Source: a virus. Taken from it: DNA of 32,014 nucleotides. Both the position numbers and the translations under genes were made by a program. This document shows positions 23,359 to 30,144 of this stretch, one piece after another; position 1 is the stretch's first letter; every line of letters starts with the position of its first letter. The notes below the pieces were generated by a model. The model searched no databases. It was not told the origin of the DNA and worked only from the letters and a program-made list of their open reading frames with translations. The stretch spans positions 1-32,014 of the IMG/VR virus record IMGVR_UViG_3300047380_000845; one strand, 5' to 3'.

Positions 23359-24265
23359 TTTTTAACCAGTCCCTATATGAATTTGTGTTATCGTAAATTG
23401 TTTCGTCTTGAGGTGCAACTTCATTTCCAACATTCCAGAATAATACGTCTCTGTCTGGATTATCTTTTTTAAACTGCACCGCAGGAGCCCAACCCTTTGC
23501 ATCGTATTCAGCGATACATGGGAATGGTGGCATGTCTTTTTCTTTAAGTCCTTGTGTAAATGCAAGTGGATGACTAATAATTCTATCATGTCCAACTTCG
23601 CCTGCTTTCATATTACGCGCAACAGCGACACCATGGAATGTTGCGTTAGGCCATGCAATTTGTAATGACCTATGTAATACGCCAGTGGATAATACAGTCC
23701 ATACATCTTGAGGCTCAGGAATTTGAGATGCTACTTTTACAAAGCCAGCGGTCACCATTTCGTGTTTAAGACCTAATGGAATAAAGTATGCATTATCTCT
23801 TTCGTCTGCCCATTTCTTTGCATGTGCATTGAGGTTTGGCATTGCGGCAATACGTAAGAAGTCATATTCGGCTCCTCTTTCTATACATGCCGCTTGATGT
23901 GGAGATATCCTTTTAGATGAAGGCATCCACAACATTACCTTTTTATTATGTCGTTTTGCTACATCTAATATTGATACGCCTGCAAGTCCAAATCGTGGTT
24001 GGCAATAAACCAAGGTATCGATGCTCTCTGGCAGCGAACTGATAAGACAATCTCCACCTCGTACTTTAGAACCAACAAGCAAATCGTCACGTAATACTCT
24101 GACTCCTTCGTGTACCTTAACAACCGGTGCTGGATTAGGGTCAGTCCAATCTTTTGCGAGGTTTAGATAATACTCCTTCGCATCATGTCGGTCATAAACC
24201 CCTTCCATTAGCAAGTTGCTAACATCTTTATTTGTGTAATCTATTACGTGTTTATTATGAGCCAA
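23336..24265 (-). CDS. Fold-type II PLP-dependent enzyme, ACC-deaminase/desulfhydrase-like (309 aa)
   Basis: [15 protein letters not shown] (57-71) aligns with the Lys-containing GGNK-TRK element of ACC deaminase and D-cysteine desulfhydrase; Lys67 is the presumed Schiff-base lysine. [41 protein letters not shown] matches the following strand-helix pattern, and [17 protein letters not shown] matches the phosphate loop. It is shorter than typical members (about 330-340). The start is TTG at 24265 with GGGGAG ten bases upstream, overlapping the upstream stop. Sited with SHMT between 42 and uvsX, it may act on an amino-acid group attached to a base. The substrate is unknown. Confidence 0.72.
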   Translation of the reverse strand: MAHNKHVIDYTNKDVSNLLMEGVYDRHDAKEYYLNLAKDWTDPNPAPVVKVHEGVRVLRDDLLVGSKVRGGDCLISSLPESIDTLVYCQPRFGLAGVSILDVAKRHNKKVMLWMPSSKRISPHQAACIERGAEYDFLRIAAMPNLNAHAKKWADERDNAYFIPLGLKHEMVTAGFVKVASQIPEPQDVWTVLSTGVLHRSLQIAWPNATFHGVAVARNMKAGEVGHDRIISHPLAFTQGLKEKDMPPFPCIAEYDAKGWAPAVQFKKDNPDRDVLFWNVGNEVAPQDETIYDNTNSYRDWLKNELNTED

Positions 24266-25232
24266 AGACAGTTACTCCCCAATCGTTACTTCTATAAAAA
24301 GGCGGAGCGATATGAAATGATGAACCATGCTCCATAAATTCTTTTGCGTATTTCTCAGGGTCCATCGTATACCATTCCGTTGGTGGTTGGATAACTTTTC
24401 CGCCTGACTGTTTATATAGCTCATCAATAAATCTGTTTGTGAGGTCGTAACGTTCTTGCCATGACCCAAAGAATGGTTCTTTCTTATAGAATCCAGATTT
24501 AGGTATACGTCTTCCCTCAAATTCAATAGGAACTGGTGTTGCATAATATACATCACAATCATCAGTAAATTCTAATGACTGTCCTTGTGTGACATACTCT
24601 TTAATTAGATTTTCTAGCACAAAGTCTTTATGCCTTAACAGATGATGACGAATATCAATAGAACCAAAGCACAACGTGATGTTACCACGGATTGGTTTAC
24701 CTCTAAACATTGTACGAAGACCTTGTCTTAAAGCACCGTGCAGTGTCTTACCATCGTTACGTAGAACACAATCATTGTCTCGTGCAAATGCAATAGTATG
24801 TGAATCACCTAATGTAATTCCATCCATTTGTAAATCTTCTTGCTTTAGTGATTCTGTTTTTTTGAATCGACACGTGAGACCCTTACACCATTCTTCGGTA
24901 ATACCTTCGTATGTAGATGCAGCGCCGATTCTTTTTCGAAACTGTTCTCCCCATTCTGGCATATCATGGTCAAGAGATATTACGTTTTTAGATGCGGCGA
25001 TACGGTTAACTCTATCGTATACTGATTTGTCCGCACCCCCAAATAAATTAAGAGTACCGCCAAAGTTAGCACCATGATCGATATACACCGTGTCATAGTC
25101 CATTACTTTAGGAGTACATTTATAGTTTATATCTGAGCCTAGTTGCCTATGCCAGGTTTGGGTCCACCCATGAACATGGGATTTAGCATTAACTGGTATA
25201 TTACTTATCGGATTCGTAATCACTGAATTCAT
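24255..25232 (-). CDS. SGNH-hydrolase-like protein (325 aa)
   Basis: GITLGDSHT (138-146, Ser144 as block I nucleophile), ITLCFGSIDIRHHLLR (185-200, block III with Asp193 replacing the usual Asn) and HGSSFHIAP (302-310, His307) suggest an SGNH/GDSL esterase-like or acyltransferase core. The N-terminal 130 residues are distinctive (YIDHGANFGGTLNLFGGADKS, ISLDHDMPEWGEQFRKRIG) and unrecognised. ATG at 25232 is chosen: upstream sequence belongs to the dCMP deaminase, and GGA lies about ten bases before it. It could add, remove or sense an acyl or sugar decoration in the cassette; this is inference. Confidence 0.62.
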   Translation of the reverse strand: MNSVITNPISNIPVNAKSHVHGWTQTWHRQLGSDINYKCTPKVMDYDTVYIDHGANFGGTLNLFGGADKSVYDRVNRIAASKNVISLDHDMPEWGEQFRKRIGAASTYEGITEEWCKGLTCRFKKTESLKQEDLQMDGITLGDSHTIAFARDNDCVLRNDGKTLHGALRQGLRTMFRGKPIRGNITLCFGSIDIRHHLLRHKDFVLENLIKEYVTQGQSLEFTDDCDVYYATPVPIEFEGRRIPKSGFYKKEPFFGSWQERYDLTNRFIDELYKQSGGKVIQPPTEWYTMDPEKYAKEFMEHGSSFHIAPPFYRSNDWGVTVFGS

Positions 25233-25659
25233 ATTGTATTCCAACTTCTTCAAACATTGATCGGGATAGCTCCCAAGATTCTTTCCATCTGTCCATGCCA
25301 CCTTCCACATCAGCCATTACAACTCGCTTGACGCCAGTCTGTATAATACCCTTAGCACATTCTGAGCATACTGGTAATCCAACGACGTATAGTGTTGCCC
25401 CATCTAATGAAACACCAGTGTACGTAGCGTTATATATTACATTCATTTCGGCATGTACTACATACTTATATTTCTCATCACGAGTAAATAATCTACTGAC
25501 ACTATCACTAATGCCTCGAGGAAAACCATTGTATCCTTGTGATAACACCTGGCCTTTATCCGAAACTGCAACCGCACCAATCTGTTTAGATGGGTCTTTA
25601 GACCATGAGGCAATTTCCCTTGCCATAGACAAGAATCTATTGTCCCATTTATTAGTCAT
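25201..25659 (-). CDS. cd: Deoxycytidylate (dCMP) deaminase
   Basis: Converts dCMP to dUMP, feeding thymidylate synthesis by ThyX. Zinc-binding HAE (69-71) and PVCSEC (96-101, Cys98 and Cys101) are intact, with the SKDPSKQIGAV substrate segment at 20-30. The 152-aa length is typical for bacterial dCMP deaminases and a little shorter than T4 Cd (193). It competes with gp42 for dCMP, so the two set the balance between dTMP and hydroxymethyl-dCMP. The start lies inside the end of the small membrane-protein gene upstream. Confidence 0.94.
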   Translation of the reverse strand: MTNKWDNRFLSMAREIASWSKDPSKQIGAVAVSDKGQVLSQGYNGFPRGISDSVSRLFTRDEKYKYVVHAEMNVIYNATYTGVSLDGATLYVVGLPVCSECAKGIIQTGVKRVVMADVEGGMDRWKESWELSRSMFEEVGIQYEFSDYESDK

Positions 25660-25819
25660 CTAATTTATTTCCGTAATAGTCATGCGTTCCGTTTCGGTAT
25701 TGTCGTTTTCTTTCTTGAGATTCTAGTGTTGCAACCCATGAACCAGCGATTGTAAATCCTACAAAGAAGATGATTAAAAACCAACTCAGTATAATTTCTA
25801 GTATTGACATGTCTTCCAT
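25652..25819 (-). CDS. Small membrane protein (55 aa)
   Basis: A short frame from ATG 25819 to TAA 25652 fills the space between gp42 and dCMP deaminase. It starts one base after the gp42 stop region and overlaps the deaminase start. Sequence MEDMSILEIILSWFLIIFFV then GFTIAGSWVATLESQERKRQY: one strong membrane helix (about 6-31) and a basic, polar tail. In T4 the neighbouring gene imm also encodes a small membrane protein that blocks superinfection; similarity here is only of type and place. Confidence 0.65.
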   Translation of the reverse strand: MEDMSILEIILSWFLIIFFVGFTIAGSWVATLESQERKRQYRNGTHDYYGNKLDD

Positions 25820-25820
25820 A

Positions 25821-26474
25821 TTATTCTACCAAATTAAAATGTTTTTCATACACATGAAGATTCTGAACTTGCCAGTGAATATCACCTACGTTATAGCCTA
25901 GGTCATTGGCGAGTACGGAAAGTATATATGACTGCCAGGCATAATCATTCTTATAACCGAATACAACATCGTTAGACCTCATTTGAACTACACAATGTAG
26001 CGCGGAATCACGAATGTAGTAAGTAACAGAGTTTGTACAAATAAAATCATTCTTGCCATTCTCGTTATATTCAGTCCATATAGATGGACGAGTATAAATC
26101 ATTGAACCGCGTCTTGAATCAGGATTGTTTGTGAGTTCACACACAACTTGGTCATATTGATTATATAGCTTTTCTGACCAAATGAGATGGCCATAGTTTG
26201 AATTGATTTCACCATACATGTTTGCAGTCATTTGCCATGCGGTAGGTGGTGCTTTTTCACCACCAAAAATATCATTAATATTAGTAGACTCACTTGAATA
26301 CCAATCTATTTCAGCATCGACATACTTAGTATTAACTGTACCGAAGATGGATTCTTCGTCTGCAATAAACGATGCTCCAAGAAGTTCGATGGTTTTACCT
26401 CCGGTACGGTCTGTACAGAAGTTTTCATCTTCTAGTTCATTAATAAAATGTTCGCGAATATCTGATACATTCAT
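25821..26474 (-). CDS. 42: Deoxycytidylate 5-hydroxymethyltransferase, T4 gp42-like
   Basis: Thymidylate-synthase-fold enzyme adding a hydroxymethyl group to dCMP using methylene-tetrahydrofolate. It follows T4 gp42 closely: TGGKTIELLGASFIADE, GEINSNYGHLIWSE, NPDSRRGSMIYTRPS, FICTNSVTYYIRD (Cys146 nucleophile), MRSNDVVFGYKNDYAWQ and LHVY. Asp177 in KNDYAW corresponds to T4 Asp179, the residue that sets dCMP rather than dUMP preference. At 217 aa it lacks about 25 C-terminal residues of T4 gp42 (246). AAGGAG precedes the ATG, which shares a base with the upstream stop. It predicts hydroxymethylcytosine in the phage DNA. Confidence 0.93.
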   Translation of the reverse strand: MNVSDIREHFINELEDENFCTDRTGGKTIELLGASFIADEESIFGTVNTKYVDAEIDWYSSESTNINDIFGGEKAPPTAWQMTANMYGEINSNYGHLIWSEKLYNQYDQVVCELTNNPDSRRGSMIYTRPSIWTEYNENGKNDFICTNSVTYYIRDSALHCVVQMRSNDVVFGYKNDYAWQSYILSVLANDLGYNVGDIHWQVQNLHVYEKHFNLVE

Positions 26475-26797
26475 TATTTAATCTCCTTCGTTTTTGGTTT
26501 ATATCGGTCATCGACTTCTGGATGTTCCATTTGATGAATCATCAGAATGATAAGTTGAGTTGCCGCATGGGTTAGATGTGAACTACCTGATTCTGGGTCT
26601 AGGTCTTCACCTGCATGCCATGCATTAAGATGTCGTTGAATTGACGAATATGTACGAAGCCAACTTGTATGGTCGCCATCTTCACGCCAATTGTTAATGC
26701 CATATTTGTCTGCACCGAATCCGAATACTTTAGCAATTTCTGTTAGAGCTTCGGGCGGAATAAGAGCAAATGGCGGTTTACCTTGATCGTGTTTCAA
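26474..26797 (-). CDS. dATP/dGTP diphosphohydrolase-like (MazZ-type N-terminal domain, 107 aa)
   Basis: KHDQGKPPFALIPPEALTEIAKVFGFGADKYGINNW then SWLRTYSSIQRHLNAWHAGEDLDPESGSSHLTHAATQLIIL is the conserved pattern of a small all-helical phage family annotated as dNTP diphosphohydrolase (MazG-related). Glu and Asp/His residues in GEDLDPESGSSHLTHA would hold metal. The start is TTG with GAGGAG nine bases upstream. It opens the transcript from the promoter at 26824-26852, directly before gp42, so control of a dNTP pool is likely. Whether it hydrolyses dGTP, dATP or dCTP cannot be read here. Confidence 0.75.
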   Translation of the reverse strand: MKHDQGKPPFALIPPEALTEIAKVFGFGADKYGINNWREDGDHTSWLRTYSSIQRHLNAWHAGEDLDPESGSSHLTHAATQLIILMIHQMEHPEVDDRYKPKTKEIK

Positions 26798-26823
26798 TTA
26801 ACTATTCTCCTCTTTATGTGACC

Positions 26824-26852
26824 ATTATACCACATTTTTGCGGTAATGTACA
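26824..26852 (-). promoter_or_regulatory. Sigma70-like promoter for the dNTP diphosphohydrolase-gp42 operon
   Basis: Minus strand: AAAATAACTG, TGTACA (26847-26852), 17 bases, TGTGG-TATAAT (26824-26829). The TTG start is 26 bases downstream of the -10. It would drive the diphosphohydrolase, gp42, deaminase and the cassette down to 21.2 kb as one operon. Confidence 0.84.
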
Positions 26853-26861
26853 CAGTTATTT

Positions 26862-27278
26862 TCATAATTTAAATCTATTATCGACTAGTTTTGCTAGAGC
26901 TTCCTTAGCATCTACAATCGCCATAATCTCGTATTCAACTTCCATACCAACTTCAAGTTGAGTATATTCTGGAAGCCATCTCCATATTACAAGGGAATCG
27001 GTCTTACCTGCCATAATGACATTTTGAATTGCTCTTGAAATATGAATTCCAGCGTGACTATACATCTTATAGTCCCAAGCAGAAGATGTTGGAGTGTGGT
27101 ATGTGTCGTAATGCCATTTCTCATATAATGTTTGGTCATCATCAATTATACATTGATGCATCTCTGGGAACTCTGCATCTGCGCCGAAGATTCCCGCATT
27201 ATACTTTGGAGCCATACGGTTACGATGTTCAATAAAGTCATCGGTCACTATTGCTTTGTATATTCCAATTACGCTCAT
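26862..27278 (-). CDS. Unknown acidic protein (138 aa)
   Basis: ATG at 27278 with TTGGA upstream follows the endolysin stop directly; the longer frame would overlap it. The chain (MSVIGIYKAIVTDDFIEHRNRMAPKYN..., SAWDYKMYSHAGIHISRAIQNVIMAG, LVIWRWLPEYTQLEVGMEVEYEIMAIVDAKEALAKL) looks like a globular alpha/beta protein with many aromatic residues. No motif of a known family is recognised. It is co-transcribed with the endolysin. Confidence 0.58.
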   Translation of the reverse strand: MSVIGIYKAIVTDDFIEHRNRMAPKYNAGIFGADAEFPEMHQCIIDDDQTLYEKWHYDTYHTPTSSAWDYKMYSHAGIHISRAIQNVIMAGKTDSLVIWRWLPEYTQLEVGMEVEYEIMAIVDAKEALAKLVDNRFKL

Positions 27279-27279
27279 A

Positions 27280-27813
27280 TTATTTCCAACGATAAAATAC
27301 GTGGTCACCGATATTTCCGATGAGTTTCATTTGATTGCTTGATGCCCAGTAAGGGTCTACATATGTGGCATGATAATGTGTTGCGCCTTCAGTGATACCG
27401 TGATATCCGTGTTGTCCGTACATCATAGTATAACTCACCGCTAATGAATTTGCCCATGCATCTCTATCTGGTGTTTCGTCCGCTTTACCATCACAATACC
27501 AACTAAACTGGCATTTGTCTCTGACTGGAACTTCTTTACCTTTTTCTAACCACCACTTTGATAGTACCGCATCTTTTACAACACCACATATAGTATCTGG
27601 ATAGCGAGAATCTTTAACGCGATTAAGCACTACATCTGCAACTGCGAGTTGGCCGGCGTAATTATCGCTACGGGCTTCGAAATAAATGTTTTGTGCCATA
27701 CACGTAATTTGTTCATCTTCTGATGAAAGGACAGTAAGTGCCTGCGCGGATGGAATTTGTGGTGTTATTACTAGTAATGCTGCTAATGCTGTTGATGGTC
27801 TCAAAATAGTCAT
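27280..27813 (-). CDS. Secreted cell-wall hydrolase, SleB/CwlJ type (candidate endolysin)
   Basis: An N-terminal secretion signal (MTILRPSTALAALLVITPQIPSAQA, likely cleaved after Ala25) precedes a Hydrolase_2-type domain: CMAQNIYFEARSDNYAGQLAVADVVLNRVKDSRYP with catalytic Glu46, CQFSWYCDG (about 82-90) and GATHYHATYVDPYWA. The family cleaves peptidoglycan. A Sec signal means it could reach the periplasm without a holin. Its promoter (27847-27875) lies 34 bases upstream, away from the spanin/lipase genes at 5-6.6 kb. Endolysin function is inferred from the domain. Confidence 0.87.
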   Translation of the reverse strand: MTILRPSTALAALLVITPQIPSAQALTVLSSEDEQITCMAQNIYFEARSDNYAGQLAVADVVLNRVKDSRYPDTICGVVKDAVLSKWWLEKGKEVPVRDKCQFSWYCDGKADETPDRDAWANSLAVSYTMMYGQHGYHGITEGATHYHATYVDPYWASSNQMKLIGNIGDHVFYRWK

Positions 27814-27846
27814 AATATGCCTTCACTTTGTTCATTATATAGAGCC

Positions 27847-27875
27847 ATTATACACTGAATTTCAGTCAATGTACA
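27847..27875 (-). promoter_or_regulatory. Sigma70-like promoter for the cell-wall hydrolase
   Basis: Minus strand: AAAATAGTTG, TGTACA (27870-27875), 17 bases, TATAAT (27847-27852). The spacer contains ACTGAAATTCAGT, a six-base inverted repeat around one base. It matches the other five promoters but lacks the TGG just before the -10. Confidence 0.82.
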
Positions 27876-27895
27876 CAACTATTTTGCATTATTTT

Positions 27896-27912
27896 TGTGA
27901 CAAAGTGTCACA
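27896..27912 (-). repeat. Perfect inverted repeat after the 37-aa membrane gene
   Basis: TGTGACA-CTT-TGTCACA on the minus strand, a perfect seven-pair stem with a three-base loop, begins at the base after the TAG of the 37-aa gene and ends 20 bases before the next promoter's -35. There is no following U-run. Its arm matches the hairpin after thyX (17455-17472). It could be a transcript-end or mRNA-stability element, or an operator. Confidence 0.55.
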
Positions 27913-28026
27913 CTATAGGAATAGAAACGTACCTACAGAAAATCCAAATGAGTAGAATACCATACACGTTATGAACGATACGAATCCGATTGTTATCCAT
28001 TTAATCCACTGGAATAGTGTAGTCAT
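27913..28026 (-). CDS. Membrane miniprotein (37 aa)
   Basis: ATG at 28026 overlaps the upstream stop as ATGA and the frame ends TAG at 27913. The product (MTTLFQWIKWITIGFVSFIT then CMVFYSFGFSVGTFLFL) is almost entirely hydrophobic, with one or two membrane passes. It is the last gene before a hairpin and the hydrolase promoter. Its place upstream of a peptidoglycan hydrolase makes a small holin or antiholin conceivable, but at 37 aa this is speculative. Confidence 0.55.
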   Translation of the reverse strand: MTTLFQWIKWITIGFVSFITCMVFYSFGFSVGTFLFL

Positions 28027-28367
28027 TTTTTTAGCCATTGTATTTCATGTCCTGTTAGTGTTTCAAATTCATTAATTAAGTCGTCGTATGAAGTCCGTTC
28101 TAAAGTTCGGTATTCATGTAGGAATTCAGATAAGATATTCCAAGATTCGGTTTCCATAGGTGCGAGACCATACTCGTGCTTTCCGCCATAGAATTCTGTT
28201 TCATCTAATCCGTATATATCAATACGACCACATGAATAGGACTTATATCTTTTATATTCTTTTGGAGTTGTGTTGACTAATATTGTTTCCATTTCATATG
28301 GAATATTATTGTCTTCATACCACTTCGTTACGATAGGACCCATCCAGTTAGTACTATAGGTTATCAT
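28023..28367 (-). CDS. Unknown protein (114 aa)
   Basis: ATG at 28367 overlaps the oxygenase stop as ATGA and has GAAGAG eight bases upstream; the longer frame to 28400 is less likely. MITYSTNWMGPIVTKWYEDNNIPYEMETILVNTT... has the start of a small alpha/beta domain, then a polar middle and a helical C-terminus (WNILSEFLHEYRTLERTSYDDLINEFETLTG). No family is recognised. It is tightly coupled to the oxygenase. Confidence 0.62.
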   Translation of the reverse strand: MITYSTNWMGPIVTKWYEDNNIPYEMETILVNTTPKEYKRYKSYSCGRIDIYGLDETEFYGGKHEYGLAPMETESWNILSEFLHEYRTLERTSYDDLINEFETLTGHEIQWLKK

Positions 28368-28891
28368 ACAAAATTCTCTTCCGATGGTTTTGTGGTCCAT
28401 ATGTTTGTTGCAAATACTTTACGATCAAATTTTGTTGTGGCTGTTACCTGATGTGGCAATCCGCTGGGGAATATAATTAAACGATTCGGAATGGGTGCAA
28501 TACGTTCGGCAACTCCCCACTCATCCTTCAATTCAAGGTATCCACCTTCTGGTTGACTATCATGAGCATAAAGAACCGAACCCATTTTAGGAACACGAAT
28601 CTCTCCGGTTTCTCTCCATAGGTATTCATCTTTATCATAGTGCAAAGGTAAATCCGGAAATGCGTCAGGCCTCATAATGTTTGTCCAGTGTTCTATTCCT
28701 TCGAACGAACCTAACTCGACGTATCCTCTAGTGTCAACATGTGTCCATATATGTGTAGCGATTTCATCCCAAATGGTTCGTGTGGTTTGGTCCACACTTA
28801 ACCACTCATAAGTCTTCGGCGTATACCAAAGCCCTTCATAAGTAAATTGGTCCCATTGAGAGTCGTTAAGAAAATCGTCAATAATAATCAT
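28364..28891 (-). CDS. 2-oxoglutarate/Fe(II)-dependent oxygenase (prolyl-hydroxylase-like)
   Basis: The iron triad is visible as HYD (His84, Asp86) and His147 in FPSGLPHQV, with Arg157 (RKVFATNIW) placed to bind 2-oxoglutarate; GGYLEL at 117-122 is the usual intervening strand. The 175-aa length equals that of phage 2OG-Fe(II) oxygenases common in marine T4-like genomes. The substrate could be protein, a nucleotide or a modified base. The start has GGA upstream and an ATGA overlap with the membrane-protein gene. Confidence 0.84.
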   Translation of the reverse strand: MIIIDDFLNDSQWDQFTYEGLWYTPKTYEWLSVDQTTRTIWDEIATHIWTHVDTRGYVELGSFEGIEHWTNIMRPDAFPDLPLHYDKDEYLWRETGEIRVPKMGSVLYAHDSQPEGGYLELKDEWGVAERIAPIPNRLIIFPSGLPHQVTATTKFDRKVFATNIWTTKPSEENFV

Positions 28892-29205
28892 TGAATAGTT
28901 CCAGGTATAAAGTGACTAATTAATCCACCGGCTAACATAGTCGCTGCGGCAGCATTGAGAACAATCAAAGCACGGTCTTGCCATAACAATGATACCCATA
29001 ACCACAATACACATCCAAAGAACGATAAAACCAGATCGTATTCTGCATATCCGCCAACAGACCTAAACGCCATAGCAAATAGTACCATGATTGATGCAAT
29101 CCATTTAACATACCAATCTAAAGTATATTTTGGTGTCGCAGATTTAAAAATCCGTTTTGAGTTTGCGAGTTCTTCTTCTGTAAATTTAGGTTCGTCATCA
29201 CTCAT
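28888..29205 (-). CDS. Three-helix membrane protein (105 aa)
   Basis: A charged N-terminus (MSDDEPKFTEEELANSKRIF) is followed by three hydrophobic segments (about 33-46, 57-74 and 77-98), separated by RSVGGYAEYD and WQDRA. The pattern resembles a small membrane family I recall from alphaproteobacteria and their phages. GGATA precedes the ATG. Function unknown; membrane remodelling or superinfection control are possibilities without direct support. Confidence 0.65.
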   Translation of the reverse strand: MSDDEPKFTEEELANSKRIFKSATPKYTLDWYVKWIASIMVLFAMAFRSVGGYAEYDLVLSFFGCVLWLWVSLLWQDRALIVLNAAAATMLAGGLISHFIPGTIQ

Positions 29206-29214
29206 AATATATCC

Positions 29215-30144
29215 TTACATATTATTCTTAAAAATAAACTCTAGCGCACGCTCGGCTTCTTTACGAACTTGGCGTGATTTATACCAACCGCCTGTTGCAT
29301 TATCGAGGTCACGTACTAAGTACTCAATCTCTTTTGCGGTAATTGGATACCCACTTGACACGGCCGAACCGGCAATAGAAACCATAATTTGATACATTTT
29401 ATAATACCAACCAGAACCACTAATAGTTTTGTATTCTTCGACCTGTCTCTTATTGACAAATGGACAATCATTATAACCGGTCCAAGAATAATTTGTATTA
29501 GTTAGTTGGTTTTTACGATGTTCAACTAATCCATTTCTGATAGCTTCAGGCAGCCTATCGAAAAACGATTCACTTTGTACCACATATCTATGCTCACTCA
29601 TCACTTCAGTTGGATTCATAATCTCGCCATCATGTGTGAATATAAAGTTGTACGCATCTTTGTACTTCGAAGGTACGTAGTACATACGTGAAAGGTCTTT
29701 AGTTTGAATATCGGCAATGTCACCAATTTCTCTATTCAGTGCAAACCAGAAGTGTTTGATTTCTTCTCGTTCTACACTCCGCGTCAAGGGGAATACCAAC
29801 CTGAACTTCGGTTTTTCTTTTGTAGAAGAAGCTGTTGAATAACACACATATTTGTACTTAGCATACTTTTTGTGAATGTCATCAATAGACCCTTCATAAT
29901 CGTCAACATCGACAATACCAAAACCAGCCCAAGAAACGACATTGTCATTTGCTCGAGTGGTATTTGATAAGTACGTCGCAGGCGATATTAGAGGAGCATC
30001 TTTTTTAACCTTATATTGATTAGACTTTGCCAATTTATACAAGACTGATTCAAGCTCATCAAACGAATTATAATCCATTCGCTTGTGAGTCTTGTTATCA
30101 TAGATACTATCAAATATCGTTAAGCTTACCGAGGTTGTCGACAT
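29215..30144 (-). CDS. PrimPol-like (archaeo-eukaryotic primase superfamily) protein (309 aa)
   Basis: IVDVDDYEG (78-85) gives the DxD metal site, YSTASSTKEKPKFRLVFPLTR (102-122) matches the following conserved block of plasmid/phage PrimPol domains, and DLSRMYYVPSK (150-160) supplies the third Asp and the SR motif. The C-terminal half (about 200-309) is helical and may be a priming or helicase-contact domain. The start at 30144 overlaps the MazG-like gene by 35 bases; the N-terminal strand VSLTIFDSIYDNKTHKR looks like part of the fold, so a shorter start (30078) is less likely. It may prime DNA or aid lesion bypass. Confidence 0.72.
   Translation of the reverse strand: MSTTSVSLTIFDSIYDNKTHKRMDYNSFDELESVLYKLAKSNQYKVKKDAPLISPATYLSNTTRANDNVVSWAGFGIVDVDDYEGSIDDIHKKYAKYKYVCYSTASSTKEKPKFRLVFPLTRSVEREEIKHFWFALNREIGDIADIQTKDLSRMYYVPSKYKDAYNFIFTHDGEIMNPTEVMSEHRYVVQSESFFDRLPEAIRNGLVEHRKNQLTNTNYSWTGYNDCPFVNKRQVEEYKTISGSGWYYKMYQIMVSIAGSAVSSGYPITAKEIEYLVRDLDNATGGWYKSRQVRKEAERALEFIFKNNM

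Noticed and set aside
26474-26797. MazZ-type enzyme as a sign of a 2-aminoadenine (Z) genome
   Set aside because: The window has a T4-type family B polymerase and gp42, not PurZ or a DpoZ-type polymerase; the domain is widespread in ordinary phages.
27896-27912. Possible CRP/FNR-type operator (TGTGA...TCACA)
   Set aside because: The half sites are seven bases apart, not the six of CRP, and the element sits immediately after a stop codon; a hairpin explanation fits better.
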